Below are positions 34,293-41,996 of a stretch of 64,000 nucleotides of DNA, in pieces. The notes under the pieces were generated by a model. That model was not told the DNA's origin and did not search any database. It saw only the letters and a program-made list of their open reading frames with translations. How positions within the stretch are numbered: the first letter of the stretch is position 1; each line of letters begins with the position of its first letter. Location of the stretch: positions 62,001 through 126,000 of the forward strand of contig JASBUG010000008.1 in NCBI GenBank assembly GCA_030148025.1, given 5' to 3'. The position numbers and the translations under genes were made by a program. Source of the stretch: Flavobacteriaceae bacterium (GTDB taxonomy: Bacteria > Bacteroidota > Bacteroidia > Flavobacteriales > Flavobacteriaceae).

Positions 34293-34440
34293 CTAACAGA
34301 ACATCTTTTCTTAAACCACTGTTTATAGGCTAAATTCCTATACAAGTATTTAATACTACTAAATAGAACACAATTTTATTCACTATATTTAATACATTAT
34401 CATTTTATGTAACAAAAGATTTATTTAATAAGCCTGTATA

Positions 34441-35355
34441 ATGACCAACTCTTTTAAAGTAGCAGCTGCCCAACTTTCTCCCATTTTCCTAAATAAAGAA
34501 AAGACCATTGAAAAAGCATGTGATGCCATTTTAGAAGCAGGCAAAAAAGGTGCTAAGCTTATTGTATTTCCAGAAGCTTTTGTTTCTGGATATCCAGACT
34601 GGGTTTGGCTAATACCAAATAGTAAAGGTTCCGATTTAAACCATCTTTATGCTAAGCTAGTTGAAAATGCTGTTTCTATCCCAGATGGCTCAACAGAACA
34701 GCTTTGTAAAGCAGCAAAATCTGCTAATATTAATGTTATTATAGGAATACATGAACGTAATTCAGAAACCAGTAATGCAAGCCTATACAACAGCTTACTT
34801 TTTATTGATGAAGAGGGTTGCATCCTTGGAAAACATAGAAAGTTGATTCCAACTGGAGGTGAACGTCTTATTTGGGCACAAGGCGATGGTAGTACTTTGA
34901 CATCTTATAACACCTCCTCAGGAAAAATTTCTGGGCTTATTTGTTGGGAAAACTTCATGCCATTAGCAAGAAATGCTATTTACGAGTCTGGTGCACAAAT
35001 ACTTGCTTCTCCAACCTGGGACAAAAGTCCCAACTGGCTTCAATCAATGCAACATAATGCCAGAGAAGGTGGACTTTTTGTGATTAGCGTATGTATGGTT
35101 TTAACCATGAATGATATTCCTAATGAATATGAATTTAAGAAACTTTATCCTGAAGGTAGAGAATGGATTAATACTGGAAATAGCTGTATAATTTCACCTA
35201 ACGGAAAATTACTAGCTGGACCGCTTGAAGCTGAGGAAGGTATTTTATATGCCGATATTTGTCTTCAAGACATTATTAAAGCTAAAAGAATGTTTGATGT
35301 AGTTGGCCATTATTCCAGACCAGATGTTTTTGATTTTAGTGTGAAAACAAAGTAA
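34441..35355 (+). CDS. Nitrilase-family carbon-nitrogen hydrolase
   Basis: 304 residues. The Glu-Lys-Cys triad is visible: Glu45 in VFPEAFVSGYPDW, Lys in GKHRKLIPTGGERL near residue 133, and Cys in GLICWENFMPLAR near 166. The C-terminal RPDVFDF is typical of true nitrilases and cyanide hydratases rather than amidases or beta-ureidopropionases. The enzyme would convert a nitrile to its acid and ammonia in the cytoplasm. It is monocistronic with a hairpin terminator 27 bases after the stop. The natural substrate cannot be read from the sequence. Confidence 0.9.
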   Translation: MTNSFKVAAAQLSPIFLNKEKTIEKACDAILEAGKKGAKLIVFPEAFVSGYPDWVWLIPNSKGSDLNHLYAKLVENAVSIPDGSTEQLCKAAKSANINVIIGIHERNSETSNASLYNSLLFIDEEGCILGKHRKLIPTGGERLIWAQGDGSTLTSYNTSSGKISGLICWENFMPLARNAIYESGAQILASPTWDKSPNWLQSMQHNAREGGLFVISVCMVLTMNDIPNEYEFKKLYPEGREWINTGNSCIISPNGKLLAGPLEAEEGILYADICLQDIIKAKRMFDVVGHYSRPDVFDFSVKTK

Positions 35356-35381
35356 CCTGAGATTATCGAATGCCCAAAATC

Positions 35382-35415
35382 AAAAAAGTCCAACATTGCT
35401 GTTGAGCTTTTTTTT
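35382..35415 (+). terminator. Terminator after the nitrilase gene
   Basis: A stem of AAAAAAG plus CAACA on the left pairs with TGTTG plus CTTTTTT on the right, with two weak central positions and a 4-base loop, followed by a T run. Confidence 0.65.
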
Positions 35416-35420
35416 AGGTT

Positions 35421-35437
35421 GCTCCCCCTCTTGGACT
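35421..35437. repeat. 17-bp direct copy of the tRNA-Asn 3' end
   Basis: The 17 bases GCTCCCCCTCTTGGACT are identical to 35523-35539, the 3' end of the tRNA-Asn gene, and lie 102 bases away in the same orientation. No other part of a tRNA follows. Directly after it is CTTCGCTCAGGATAA, which resembles the dispersed-repeat family. It could be an old attachment-site or a duplication remnant. Confidence 0.75.
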
Positions 35438-35485
35438 TCCTTCAACTTCGCTCAGGATAAACTTCTCGCCCAAAAGTAGTCAAAA

Positions 35486-35515
35486 CAAAAACGCCACCAT
35501 TTTGGTGACGTTTTT
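35486..35515 (-). terminator. Terminator of the tRNA-Asn transcript
   Basis: The hairpin ACGCCACC-ATTT-GGTGACGT (one mismatch) is flanked by A and T runs. Read on the minus strand it follows the tRNA by 8 bases and ends in GTTTTTGTTTT. Confidence 0.65.
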
Positions 35516-35523
35516 TTTTGAAG

Positions 35524-35597
35524 CTCCCCCTCTTGGACTCGAACCAAGGACCCTCTGATTAACAGTCAGATGCTCTAACCAACTGAGCTAAGGAGGA
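35524..35597 (-). tRNA. tRNA-Asn (GTT)
   Basis: A 74-base gene on the minus strand. The acceptor stem TCCTCCT pairs with AGGGGGA (one G-T pair), and the discriminator is G. The D arm is TTAGCTCAGTTGGTTAGAGC. The anticodon stem TCTGA/TCAGA encloses CTGTTAA, with anticodon GTT reading Asn codons. The T arm is CTTGG-TTCGAGT-CCAAG. CCA is not encoded. A good promoter lies 25 bases upstream. Confidence 0.95.
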
Positions 35598-35621
35598 AGG
35601 TTATTCCCTTTTTTGAGTGCG

Positions 35622-35651
35622 CAAATATATATATATTTTTAATTTCTACAA
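35622..35651 (-). promoter_or_regulatory. Promoter of tRNA-Asn
   Basis: On the minus strand TTG (35651-35649), a 19-base spacer and TATATTTG (35629-35622) match the Bacteroidota vegetative consensus exactly. The start site would fall about 15-18 bases before the mature tRNA 5' end. Confidence 0.7.
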
Positions 35652-35669
35652 CACTATTTTTAAAAAAAT

Positions 35670-37010
35670 TTAATTAAAAATCGCTTTAAAAATATCGTTA
35701 CCATTTGCAAAAAGTACTAGGGCTATTAAAATAAAGAAGCCTACCATTTGTGCATACTCCATAAATTTATCACCAGGTTTTCTTCCAGAGACCATTTCAT
35801 ATAGTAAAAACATTACATGACCACCATCAAGTGCTGGAATAGGTAATAGGTTTAATACACCTAACATAATTGATAAAAATGCAGTAATATTCCAAAACGA
35901 CTGCCAGCTCCAAGTGTCTGGAAAAATATCGAAAATAGCCTTAAATCCACCAACACCTTTATAAGCACCAGTACTTGGCGTAAATATTAATTTTAGCTGT
36001 GTCCAGTACGATCCTATCTGACTTACAAACCTGTTTAAACCAACGCCAATACTCTCACCAAACGTATACTCTTTTTCAATAATCTCGATATATCCTAATT
36101 TTTCAATATCACTTAAATTACCACCATTAAAAATTCCTAATTTACCATTAGAATCAACTTTAATTGTTCTTGTAATTTTTTGATTATCTCTTAAAAGTTC
36201 AGCTTCGACAGATTGCCCCTTATAATTAGCTATTAAACCTTGTAATTGGTCAAAGTACTTTAGCTCTTGATTGTCAATTTTTAAAAACACATCGCCTTTT
36301 TTTAAATCAACATCTTTATTTAAAGAAGAGTCTACAACTCTACTAATTATAAAAGGTGTACGTAGCTCAAAAAACCCACGGCTCTTACTCGAGCTTAATC
36401 TTCCCAAAAAGTCTTCGGGTAAACTAATTTTTTGTTCAACACCATCGCGTACTATCGTAATTTCTTGTGCTTCTAGAAAATGCTTTCTTAAATCAGAATA
36501 ATTAACAATCTTATAATCGTTTATCGCTAAAACATTATCTCCCGTTTGTAATCCAAATTCTTTTAATAAAGGATTATTTACCATATAGCCATCCTTAATG
36601 CTCGATGCCGAAATATCAGATTCGCCATATCCATAAGCCATAAAAATGTAAATAATAGCTGCTAAAATAAAATTGACCGTAACACCACCAAGCATAATTA
36701 TTAAACGTTGCCAACTAGGTTTAGAACGGAACTCCCAAGGCTGTGGTGGTTGTGCCATTTGCTCTTTGTCCATACTCTCATCGATCATCCCGGAGATCTT
36801 AACATAACCTCCCAACGGCAACCAACCAATACCATAAACAGTATCGCCAATTTTCTTTTTAAACAGTGAATATTTTATGTCGAAAAACAAATAAAATTTC
36901 TCAACTCTGGTTTTAAATGCTTTTGCTGGAATAAAGTGTCCCAGTTCGTGTAACACAATAAGAAGAGAAAGACTCAATAAGAATTGAGATATTTTTATAA
37001 CAAACTCCAT
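35670..37010 (-). CDS. rseP: Site-2 intramembrane protease RseP
   Basis: 446 residues, normal for RseP. The zinc-binding HELGH is at residues 21-25 in the first membrane helix, and the third metal ligand is in ALDGGHVMFLLYE near 395. Two PDZ-like regions lie between (about 120-210 and 215-290, the second with SRVVDSSLNKDVDLKKGDV). RseP cleaves anti-sigma factors within the membrane after a first periplasmic cut. No sigma or anti-sigma gene is next to it. Its upstream neighbour is a divergent SCO gene, and tRNA-Asn lies downstream on the same strand. Confidence 0.95.
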   Translation of the reverse strand: MEFVIKISQFLLSLSLLIVLHELGHFIPAKAFKTRVEKFYLFFDIKYSLFKKKIGDTVYGIGWLPLGGYVKISGMIDESMDKEQMAQPPQPWEFRSKPSWQRLIIMLGGVTVNFILAAIIYIFMAYGYGESDISASSIKDGYMVNNPLLKEFGLQTGDNVLAINDYKIVNYSDLRKHFLEAQEITIVRDGVEQKISLPEDFLGRLSSSKSRGFFELRTPFIISRVVDSSLNKDVDLKKGDVFLKIDNQELKYFDQLQGLIANYKGQSVEAELLRDNQKITRTIKVDSNGKLGIFNGGNLSDIEKLGYIEIIEKEYTFGESIGVGLNRFVSQIGSYWTQLKLIFTPSTGAYKGVGGFKAIFDIFPDTWSWQSFWNITAFLSIMLGVLNLLPIPALDGGHVMFLLYEMVSGRKPGDKFMEYAQMVGFFILIALVLFANGNDIFKAIFN

Positions 37011-37117
37011 GTACTTCTGTCAAAATTTATAAACGCACAAAAGTAAAACTTTAATGCAACAATAGAAAACTTAAAAGGTTATCATTAACGTTTCTTTATG
37101 GTTTTAGGCTACAAAAG

Positions 37118-37151
37118 TTGCACATTCTTTAAAGATTGTGTTGTATTTTTG
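37118..37151 (+). promoter_or_regulatory. Promoter of the SCO gene
   Basis: TTG at 37118-37120, a 23-base spacer and TATTTTTG at 37144-37151 match the Bacteroidota consensus. The leader to ATG 37190 would be about 32 bases. Confidence 0.6.
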
Positions 37152-37189
37152 CCTGCATTATTGGCATTTCAATTTTTAATTACTAACGT

Positions 37190-37864
37190 ATGCTTTCATT
37201 TTTTAAAAGATACAAGTTTTTTGGTATAAGCCTTCTTATCCTTTCTGTGATCATTATATCAATCTTCTATTCAATATTAAAACCTAAAAAAGTATTACCT
37301 GTTTACCAACCAGCATCGGTTAATGCAGAGCTTGTAGATAGCACTATACAGCATCAAAAAAAATACCATCGTATTGCCGATTTTAGTTTGATCAACCAAA
37401 ACGGAAAAACCATAACCCAAAACAACTATAAGGACAAGATATATGTGGCGGATTTCTTTTTTACGACCTGTCAAACCATTTGCCCTATCATGACCAAAAA
37501 CATGTATGAGGTGCAGAAAGCATTTTTAACCGATGATGAAGTAATGATCCTATCGCACAGTGTGACTCCCGATATTGATACAGTTGCCCAACTTAACCGC
37601 TATGCTAAGGAAAAATTTGTGAATTCCAGTAAATGGAACTTAGTTACCGGAGACAAAAAACAGATCTATGAGCTTGCTAGAAAATCCTACTTAGCTGTTA
37701 AGGATGATGGAGATGGAGGTCCTTTTGATATGATCCATACAGAGAACTTTATGCTTATTGATAAAAAGCGTCAAATACGTGGATTTTACGACGGTACCAA
37801 TATGGAAGAAGTAGAACGTTTAATAGAAGACATAAAAATCTTAAAAGCCTCATATAAAGACTAA
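37190..37864 (+). CDS. SCO1/SenC family copper-binding thioredoxin-like protein
   Basis: 224 residues. A membrane anchor spans about residues 9-28. The thioredoxin-like domain has the copper/redox motif CxxxC in TTCQTICPIM near 99-103 and the distal His in DMIHTENFML near 183. SCO proteins deliver copper to the CuA site of cytochrome c oxidase and act in thiol control in the periplasm. No oxidase gene is adjacent. It precedes feoA by 43 bases on the same strand, and a TACTTTTG box in between suggests that feoAB has its own start. Confidence 0.9.
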   Translation: MLSFFKRYKFFGISLLILSVIIISIFYSILKPKKVLPVYQPASVNAELVDSTIQHQKKYHRIADFSLINQNGKTITQNNYKDKIYVADFFFTTCQTICPIMTKNMYEVQKAFLTDDEVMILSHSVTPDIDTVAQLNRYAKEKFVNSSKWNLVTGDKKQIYELARKSYLAVKDDGDGGPFDMIHTENFMLIDKKRQIRGFYDGTNMEEVERLIEDIKILKASYKD

Positions 37865-37873
37865 CTTTTTTAC

Positions 37874-37881
37874 TACTTTTG
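37874..37881 (+). promoter_or_regulatory. Candidate -7 box (TACTTTTG) for feoAB
   Basis: The box matches TAnnTTTG and is placed 26 bases before the feoA ATG, just after the SCO stop. No -33 TTG at a standard distance was seen, so the evidence is partial. Confidence 0.35.
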
Positions 37882-37907
37882 CTTCTTTAAAATTAATCTA
37901 AATAAGA

Positions 37908-38141
37908 ATGAGTTGCAGTATAGCCGACTTAAAAAAAGGAGAACGAGGTATTATAACCGATAGTTCCTCTGATAGTATTCCTCTTAAATTGCTTGAAATG
38001 GGGTGCTTACCAGGAAATGAAGTTACCCTATTACAATTGGCTCCTTTTGCAGATCCTATGTACTTAAATGTCAATGGAAGTCATCTGGCAATACGTAAAG
38101 AAACTGCAGCTTTAATTCTAATTGATAAAATAGATGAGTAA
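37908..38141 (+). CDS. feoA: Ferrous iron transport protein FeoA
   Basis: 77 residues, an SH3-like beta-barrel protein of normal FeoA size: IADLKKGERG at the start, KLLEMGCLPGNEVTLLQLAPFADP in the middle and LNVNGSHLAIRKETAALI at the end. It is thought to assist FeoB. Its last 8 bases overlap the feoB start, showing tight coupling. Confidence 0.93.
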   Translation: MSCSIADLKKGERGIITDSSSDSIPLKLLEMGCLPGNEVTLLQLAPFADPMYLNVNGSHLAIRKETAALILIDKIDE

Positions 38142-40230
38142 GCAAATAAATGTTGCCCTGATCGGAAACCCAAATACTGGAAAAACATCAGTATTTAATG
38201 CCTTAACAGGACTTAACCAAAAGGTTGGAAACTACCCAGGAATTACGGTTGACAAAAAAGAAGGTGTTTGTAAACTATCCCGTAACCTAAAAGCACATAT
38301 TATAGATCTTCCTGGAACCTATAGTATCAACGCATCATCTATTGACGAAAATGTGGTTGTTGAGCTGCTTTTAAACAAGAATGACAAAGATTATCCTGAT
38401 GTTGCAGTTATTGTTTCCGACGTTGAAAACTTAAAACGTAACCTTTTACTGTTTACTCAAATTAAAGACTTAAAGATTCCTTCAATTTTGGTCATTAATA
38501 TGGCCGACAGAATGAAGCGCAAAGGAATTTCGTTAAATATCCCGCTTCTTGAAGAAAAGCTTCATACTAAAATTGCAGTAGTAAGCACCAGAAAAAATGA
38601 AGGAATTAGTGAATTAAAAGCACTTATTGAAGATTATAGAAATATCTCTACAGAACCATGTTTAGATACATCTACCATAGACAACACCTATTTTGAAAGC
38701 TTAAAAAAAACGTTTCCAGATCAGGAACTTTATAAACTATGGCTGGTGATTTGTCAAGATGTCAACTTTGGAAAAGTAGACAGAAATGCACCCGATATTT
38801 CTGAGTTTAAAACCAAGTCGGAATCTGACATAAAACGTCTTCAACAAAAAGAAACTATAAAACGTTACCAGTTTATCAATAACGTTTTAAAGGAAGGGCA
38901 AACTATAGACAAGTCTAAAGCTACCGATTTACGAAGCCGTTTCGATAGAGTGCTTACGCACAAGGTTTGGGGTTATGTTATCTTCTTTGCTATACTACTT
39001 TTAATATTTCAGGCAATTTACGATTGGGCAAGTGTACCTATGGACTTTATAGATGCCTCTTTTGCTTCGTTAGCTGATTGGGTTAAAGAAGTACTTCCAG
39101 CTGGAGTATTTACCAATTTATTGGCCGAAGGTGTTGTTGCTGGTATTGGAGGTGTTGTGATATTTATTCCTCAAATTGCTTTCTTGTTCCTATTTATTTC
39201 TGTTCTTGAAGAGAGTGGTTATATGAGTCGTGTGGTATTTTTAATGGATCGTGTGATGCGTCGTTTTGGACTAAGCGGAAAGAGTGTTGTTCCATTAATT
39301 TCTGGAACTGCCTGTGCTATTCCTGCGGTAATGGCAACTCGTAATATTGAAAGTTGGAAAGAACGTTTAATTACCATTCTAGTCACACCTTTTACAACTT
39401 GTTCTGCACGTTTACCAGTATACTTAATAATTATTGCTTTGGTAATTCCTGAGGGTAGCTTTTTAGGATTCAGTTACCAAGCACTAACCTTAATGTTGCT
39501 TTATATTTTAGGGTTTGGATCAGCTGTTTTTGCTGCTTATATTTTAAATAAAGTACTTAAAACAAAAAGCAAATCCTTTTTTGTTATTGAAATGCCAAGT
39601 TATAAAGTTCCGCTTTTAAAAAATGTTGGACTTACAGTTTTAGAAAAAACAAAAACATTTGTATTTGAAGCTGGTAAGATCATTTTAGCTATTTCAATTA
39701 TTCTTTGGGTATTGGCTTCATATGGTCCAGGAGACTTTAATAATGCTGAAACAATTGTAACTGCCGAAAACCCTAACTTATCTGAAGTTGAATTAGAAGA
39801 TGAGATAGCTTCATTCAAGTTAGAACATTCATATATAGGTATTGTTGGAAAAGCTATTGAACCTGCAATTAAGCCTTTAGGTTACGATTGGAAAATAGGT
39901 ATTGGTCTGGTTACTTCCTTTGCCGCACGTGAAGTATTTGTTGGTACTTTAGCCACTATTTATAGTGTAGGTAGTGCCAATGATAATGAAGATGAAGACA
40001 CCATTAAAAGTAAAATGGCTGCCGAAACCTATAGCAATGGTGCAAAAGTATTTACACTTGCTTCTGGAATATCGTTACTGTTATTCTATGCGTTTGCAAT
40101 GCAATGCATGAGTACTTTGGCTATAGTAAAACGTGAAACTAAAAGTTGGAAATGGCCAATTATTCAGCTAATAGGAATGTCTGCTATTGCATACATTATA
40201 GCTTTAATTGCGTTTCAGTTTTTAAAGTAA
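38134..40230 (+). CDS. feoB: Ferrous iron transporter FeoB
   Basis: 698 residues. The cytoplasmic G domain has G1 GNPNTGKTS (residues 11-19), switch sequence GNYPGITVDKKEG, G3 DLPGTYS near 59 and G4 NMAD near 121. A helical GDI-like region follows, then the membrane domain from about 275 with the Gate motifs VVPLISGTACAIPAVMATR near 388 and TCSARLPVYL near 428. FeoB imports Fe(II) across the inner membrane. feoA is directly upstream and a small Cys-rich protein gene downstream. Confidence 0.96.
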   Translation: MSKQINVALIGNPNTGKTSVFNALTGLNQKVGNYPGITVDKKEGVCKLSRNLKAHIIDLPGTYSINASSIDENVVVELLLNKNDKDYPDVAVIVSDVENLKRNLLLFTQIKDLKIPSILVINMADRMKRKGISLNIPLLEEKLHTKIAVVSTRKNEGISELKALIEDYRNISTEPCLDTSTIDNTYFESLKKTFPDQELYKLWLVICQDVNFGKVDRNAPDISEFKTKSESDIKRLQQKETIKRYQFINNVLKEGQTIDKSKATDLRSRFDRVLTHKVWGYVIFFAILLLIFQAIYDWASVPMDFIDASFASLADWVKEVLPAGVFTNLLAEGVVAGIGGVVIFIPQIAFLFLFISVLEESGYMSRVVFLMDRVMRRFGLSGKSVVPLISGTACAIPAVMATRNIESWKERLITILVTPFTTCSARLPVYLIIIALVIPEGSFLGFSYQALTLMLLYILGFGSAVFAAYILNKVLKTKSKSFFVIEMPSYKVPLLKNVGLTVLEKTKTFVFEAGKIILAISIILWVLASYGPGDFNNAETIVTAENPNLSEVELEDEIASFKLEHSYIGIVGKAIEPAIKPLGYDWKIGIGLVTSFAAREVFVGTLATIYSVGSANDNEDEDTIKSKMAAETYSNGAKVFTLASGISLLLFYAFAMQCMSTLAIVKRETKSWKWPIIQLIGMSAIAYIIALIAFQFLK

Positions 40231-40236
40231 TATACT

Positions 40237-40350
40237 GTCATTGTGAGGAGTGAAACTGAGCCTGTATTGAGCTTAGTCGAAATATGACAATCTCATAATT
40301 TTATCTGCGAATTTCAATTGGAAAGATTCTCACGCTTCGCTCAGAATGAC
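40237..40350. repeat. Dispersed inverted-repeat element, copy B (inside the feo operon)
   Basis: It begins GTCATTGTGAGGAGTG and ends CTTCGCTCAGAATGAC, with an internal AAGATTCTCACG. It fills the gap between feoB and the small feoB-associated gene, so it would be present in a read-through transcript. Confidence 0.8.
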
Positions 40351-40375
40351 ATAAAAGAATTATTTTTGTAACATA

Positions 40376-40510
40376 ATGAATGAACTTTCACAAAACATAT
40401 TAGTTATCATCACTGTTGGATTAGCCATTGGCTTTCTAATTAGAAAGTTTATTTGGAAACCAAAGAAAAACACCTCTAAATCCTGTGGAAGTGATGGTTG
40501 TGGGTGTTAG
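40376..40510 (+). CDS. FeoB-associated Cys-rich membrane protein
   Basis: 44 residues: MNELSQNILVIITVG starts a single membrane helix (about 7-24), then a basic stretch (RKFIWKPKKN) and a C-terminal Cys cluster CGSDGCGC. Small proteins of this layout follow feoB in many Bacteroidota and are annotated as FeoB-associated. The role is unknown, but Fe(II) or redox handling at the transporter is the usual guess. The 145-base gap from feoB is occupied by a dispersed repeat. It ends with a 4-base overlap against the convergent lipoprotein gene. Confidence 0.85.
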   Translation: MNELSQNILVIITVGLAIGFLIRKFIWKPKKNTSKSCGSDGCGC

Positions 40511-41274
40511 TTTTTTAGTAAATTTTCGGTTTCTTTTTTCGAATCAATTAATTGAATTAGCTCATTGAGTGATAGCTTTATTTTATCTGATTCACTTTTT
40601 TTCATCATCAATTCTGCTTTGTTTTTCATTCCGCTATAATTAGCATCTGGATAAAGTTCAATCAATGCACGAAAATATTTGTCTATTCCTTCAGCAAGTT
40701 TTGTTTTTCCCTCTAATGTAAATGCTTTTTCGTTATTTATTTCATCTAAATAAATAAGATAATTCTTTATTAAAGTACTAACGTTAGAATTTATATTGTT
40801 TTTCACTCTAGAAGAATTTGGATCGTCAGCACTTTCTTTAATTTGGTCATTTCCTAACTTGAAATACTTAAGCTGAAGCCCTAATCCAAAATGCCAAACT
40901 GCTAACATTTCTTTGTCATATAAATATTGGTCTTTTCTATCAAGAGCATCATAGATGTTATTCATGTTTTTCCATTCACTGAAGAACTTTTCCGCAACTT
41001 CGTTTCTATATTTAAGTCCTAATTCACCATCTTCAAGTACTACATTAAAATTCTCTTGATCAGTAAGTTTTTCAACTATAATTCTTGTTTCAGGATCTTC
41101 AAAAGTTGGAAGTTTTTCATCAGCTTCATAGCCATAATTTAATTCCAAAACAACTTTATCATAGTCATTTAAATCCCAATATCGTTTTTCAACTGGAAAA
41201 TTATGTTTTTCTGTTTCACAGTTTATTAGTGTTATACTAATTAAGGCAAAAATGATAAATCTAATTTTAGTCAT
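40507..41274 (-). CDS. Hypothetical lipoprotein
   Basis: 255 residues from ATG 41274 (MTKIRFIIFALI), which gives a proper lipoprotein signal ending in TLINCE (Cys near 19); the frame is open further upstream to 41307 without a signal. The mature part is acidic and helical, with no motif that I recognise. It overlaps the end of the upstream membrane protein gene by 8 bases, so the two are probably coexpressed and may work together. Confidence 0.65.
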   Translation of the reverse strand: MTKIRFIIFALISITLINCETEKHNFPVEKRYWDLNDYDKVVLELNYGYEADEKLPTFEDPETRIIVEKLTDQENFNVVLEDGELGLKYRNEVAEKFFSEWKNMNNIYDALDRKDQYLYDKEMLAVWHFGLGLQLKYFKLGNDQIKESADDPNSSRVKNNINSNVSTLIKNYLIYLDEINNEKAFTLEGKTKLAEGIDKYFRALIELYPDANYSGMKNKAELMMKKSESDKIKLSLNELIQLIDSKKETENLLKN

Positions 41275-41962
41275 TGAATTGAATTTTTGGGTTTTTATAT
41301 TCGGCAAGTAAATTTAATAAACTATCAATTTCTTTTTCATACCTTTTTTGTTCACTCAAAACATAACTGTGAAAAGTGTTATAGTCATATTCTTTTTGAA
41401 ACTTACGTTCTTGGTTTATTGCTTGTTTAATTATATTTTCAATTTTGTTTTTTTCAAATCTATTGAGTTTTGACACTTTCTCTTTTGCTTTTCGAGCAAA
41501 TAGTTCCGTTATTTTTATATGGTATTTCTCGTGAGTAAGTAATTCTTTGCTATTTGTATTCTTCTTATAGACAAATGAACGTGATGGATAAAAAAGAGAT
41601 TGTATAGTGACAGAATTATCATCAATATCACTTTCAATTGATGTAACTACATAGGCAAACCTTTCATTTCCATAAAGAGATTTTTTAAAAAATTCTAATC
41701 CTCTAAAATTTTTAAAAGTTATTTGATCATATTTATCAAAAGTTAAAGGCTTCTCATAATTCAAAAAATTGGTATGACTTAAAATTACAAATCCTATTAT
41801 TACTGGAATTATTATAATAACACTATACTTGAGAAATTTTTTAAACTTTTTCAAAGGAATTTTATTCCCTTTCTTATTTTCTTTTATAACTAATCCCAAT
41901 TGATAAAAAACTGGCGAAAAGTATATCAGTATTACAAGTATTATTATTAAGCTATCACTCAT
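41267..41962 (-). CDS. Membrane-anchored hypothetical protein with HExxH motif (DUF922-like)
   Basis: 231 residues from ATG 41962; an in-frame TTG at 41974 adds four residues. Two hydrophobic segments occur at about 2-24 and 48-64. The soluble part has LLTHEKYHIKITELFARKA near residue 145, in which HEKYH fits the HExxH zinc-protease pattern and resembles DUF922 proteins (His-Glu followed by ITELxARK). A helical basic tail follows. A metallopeptidase is plausible but unproven. It lies upstream of and overlaps the lipoprotein gene. Confidence 0.6.
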   Translation of the reverse strand: MSDSLIIILVILIYFSPVFYQLGLVIKENKKGNKIPLKKFKKFLKYSVIIIIPVIIGFVILSHTNFLNYEKPLTFDKYDQITFKNFRGLEFFKKSLYGNERFAYVVTSIESDIDDNSVTIQSLFYPSRSFVYKKNTNSKELLTHEKYHIKITELFARKAKEKVSKLNRFEKNKIENIIKQAINQERKFQKEYDYNTFHSYVLSEQKRYEKEIDSLLNLLAEYKNPKIQFND

Positions 41963-41996
41963 TTGTATGGTCAATCATAATTGTCCACAACCACTT

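Noticed and set aside
35421..35437. Second tRNA gene
   Set aside because: Only the last 17 bases match the tRNA 3' end; no anticodon or D arm follows, so it cannot be a functional tRNA.
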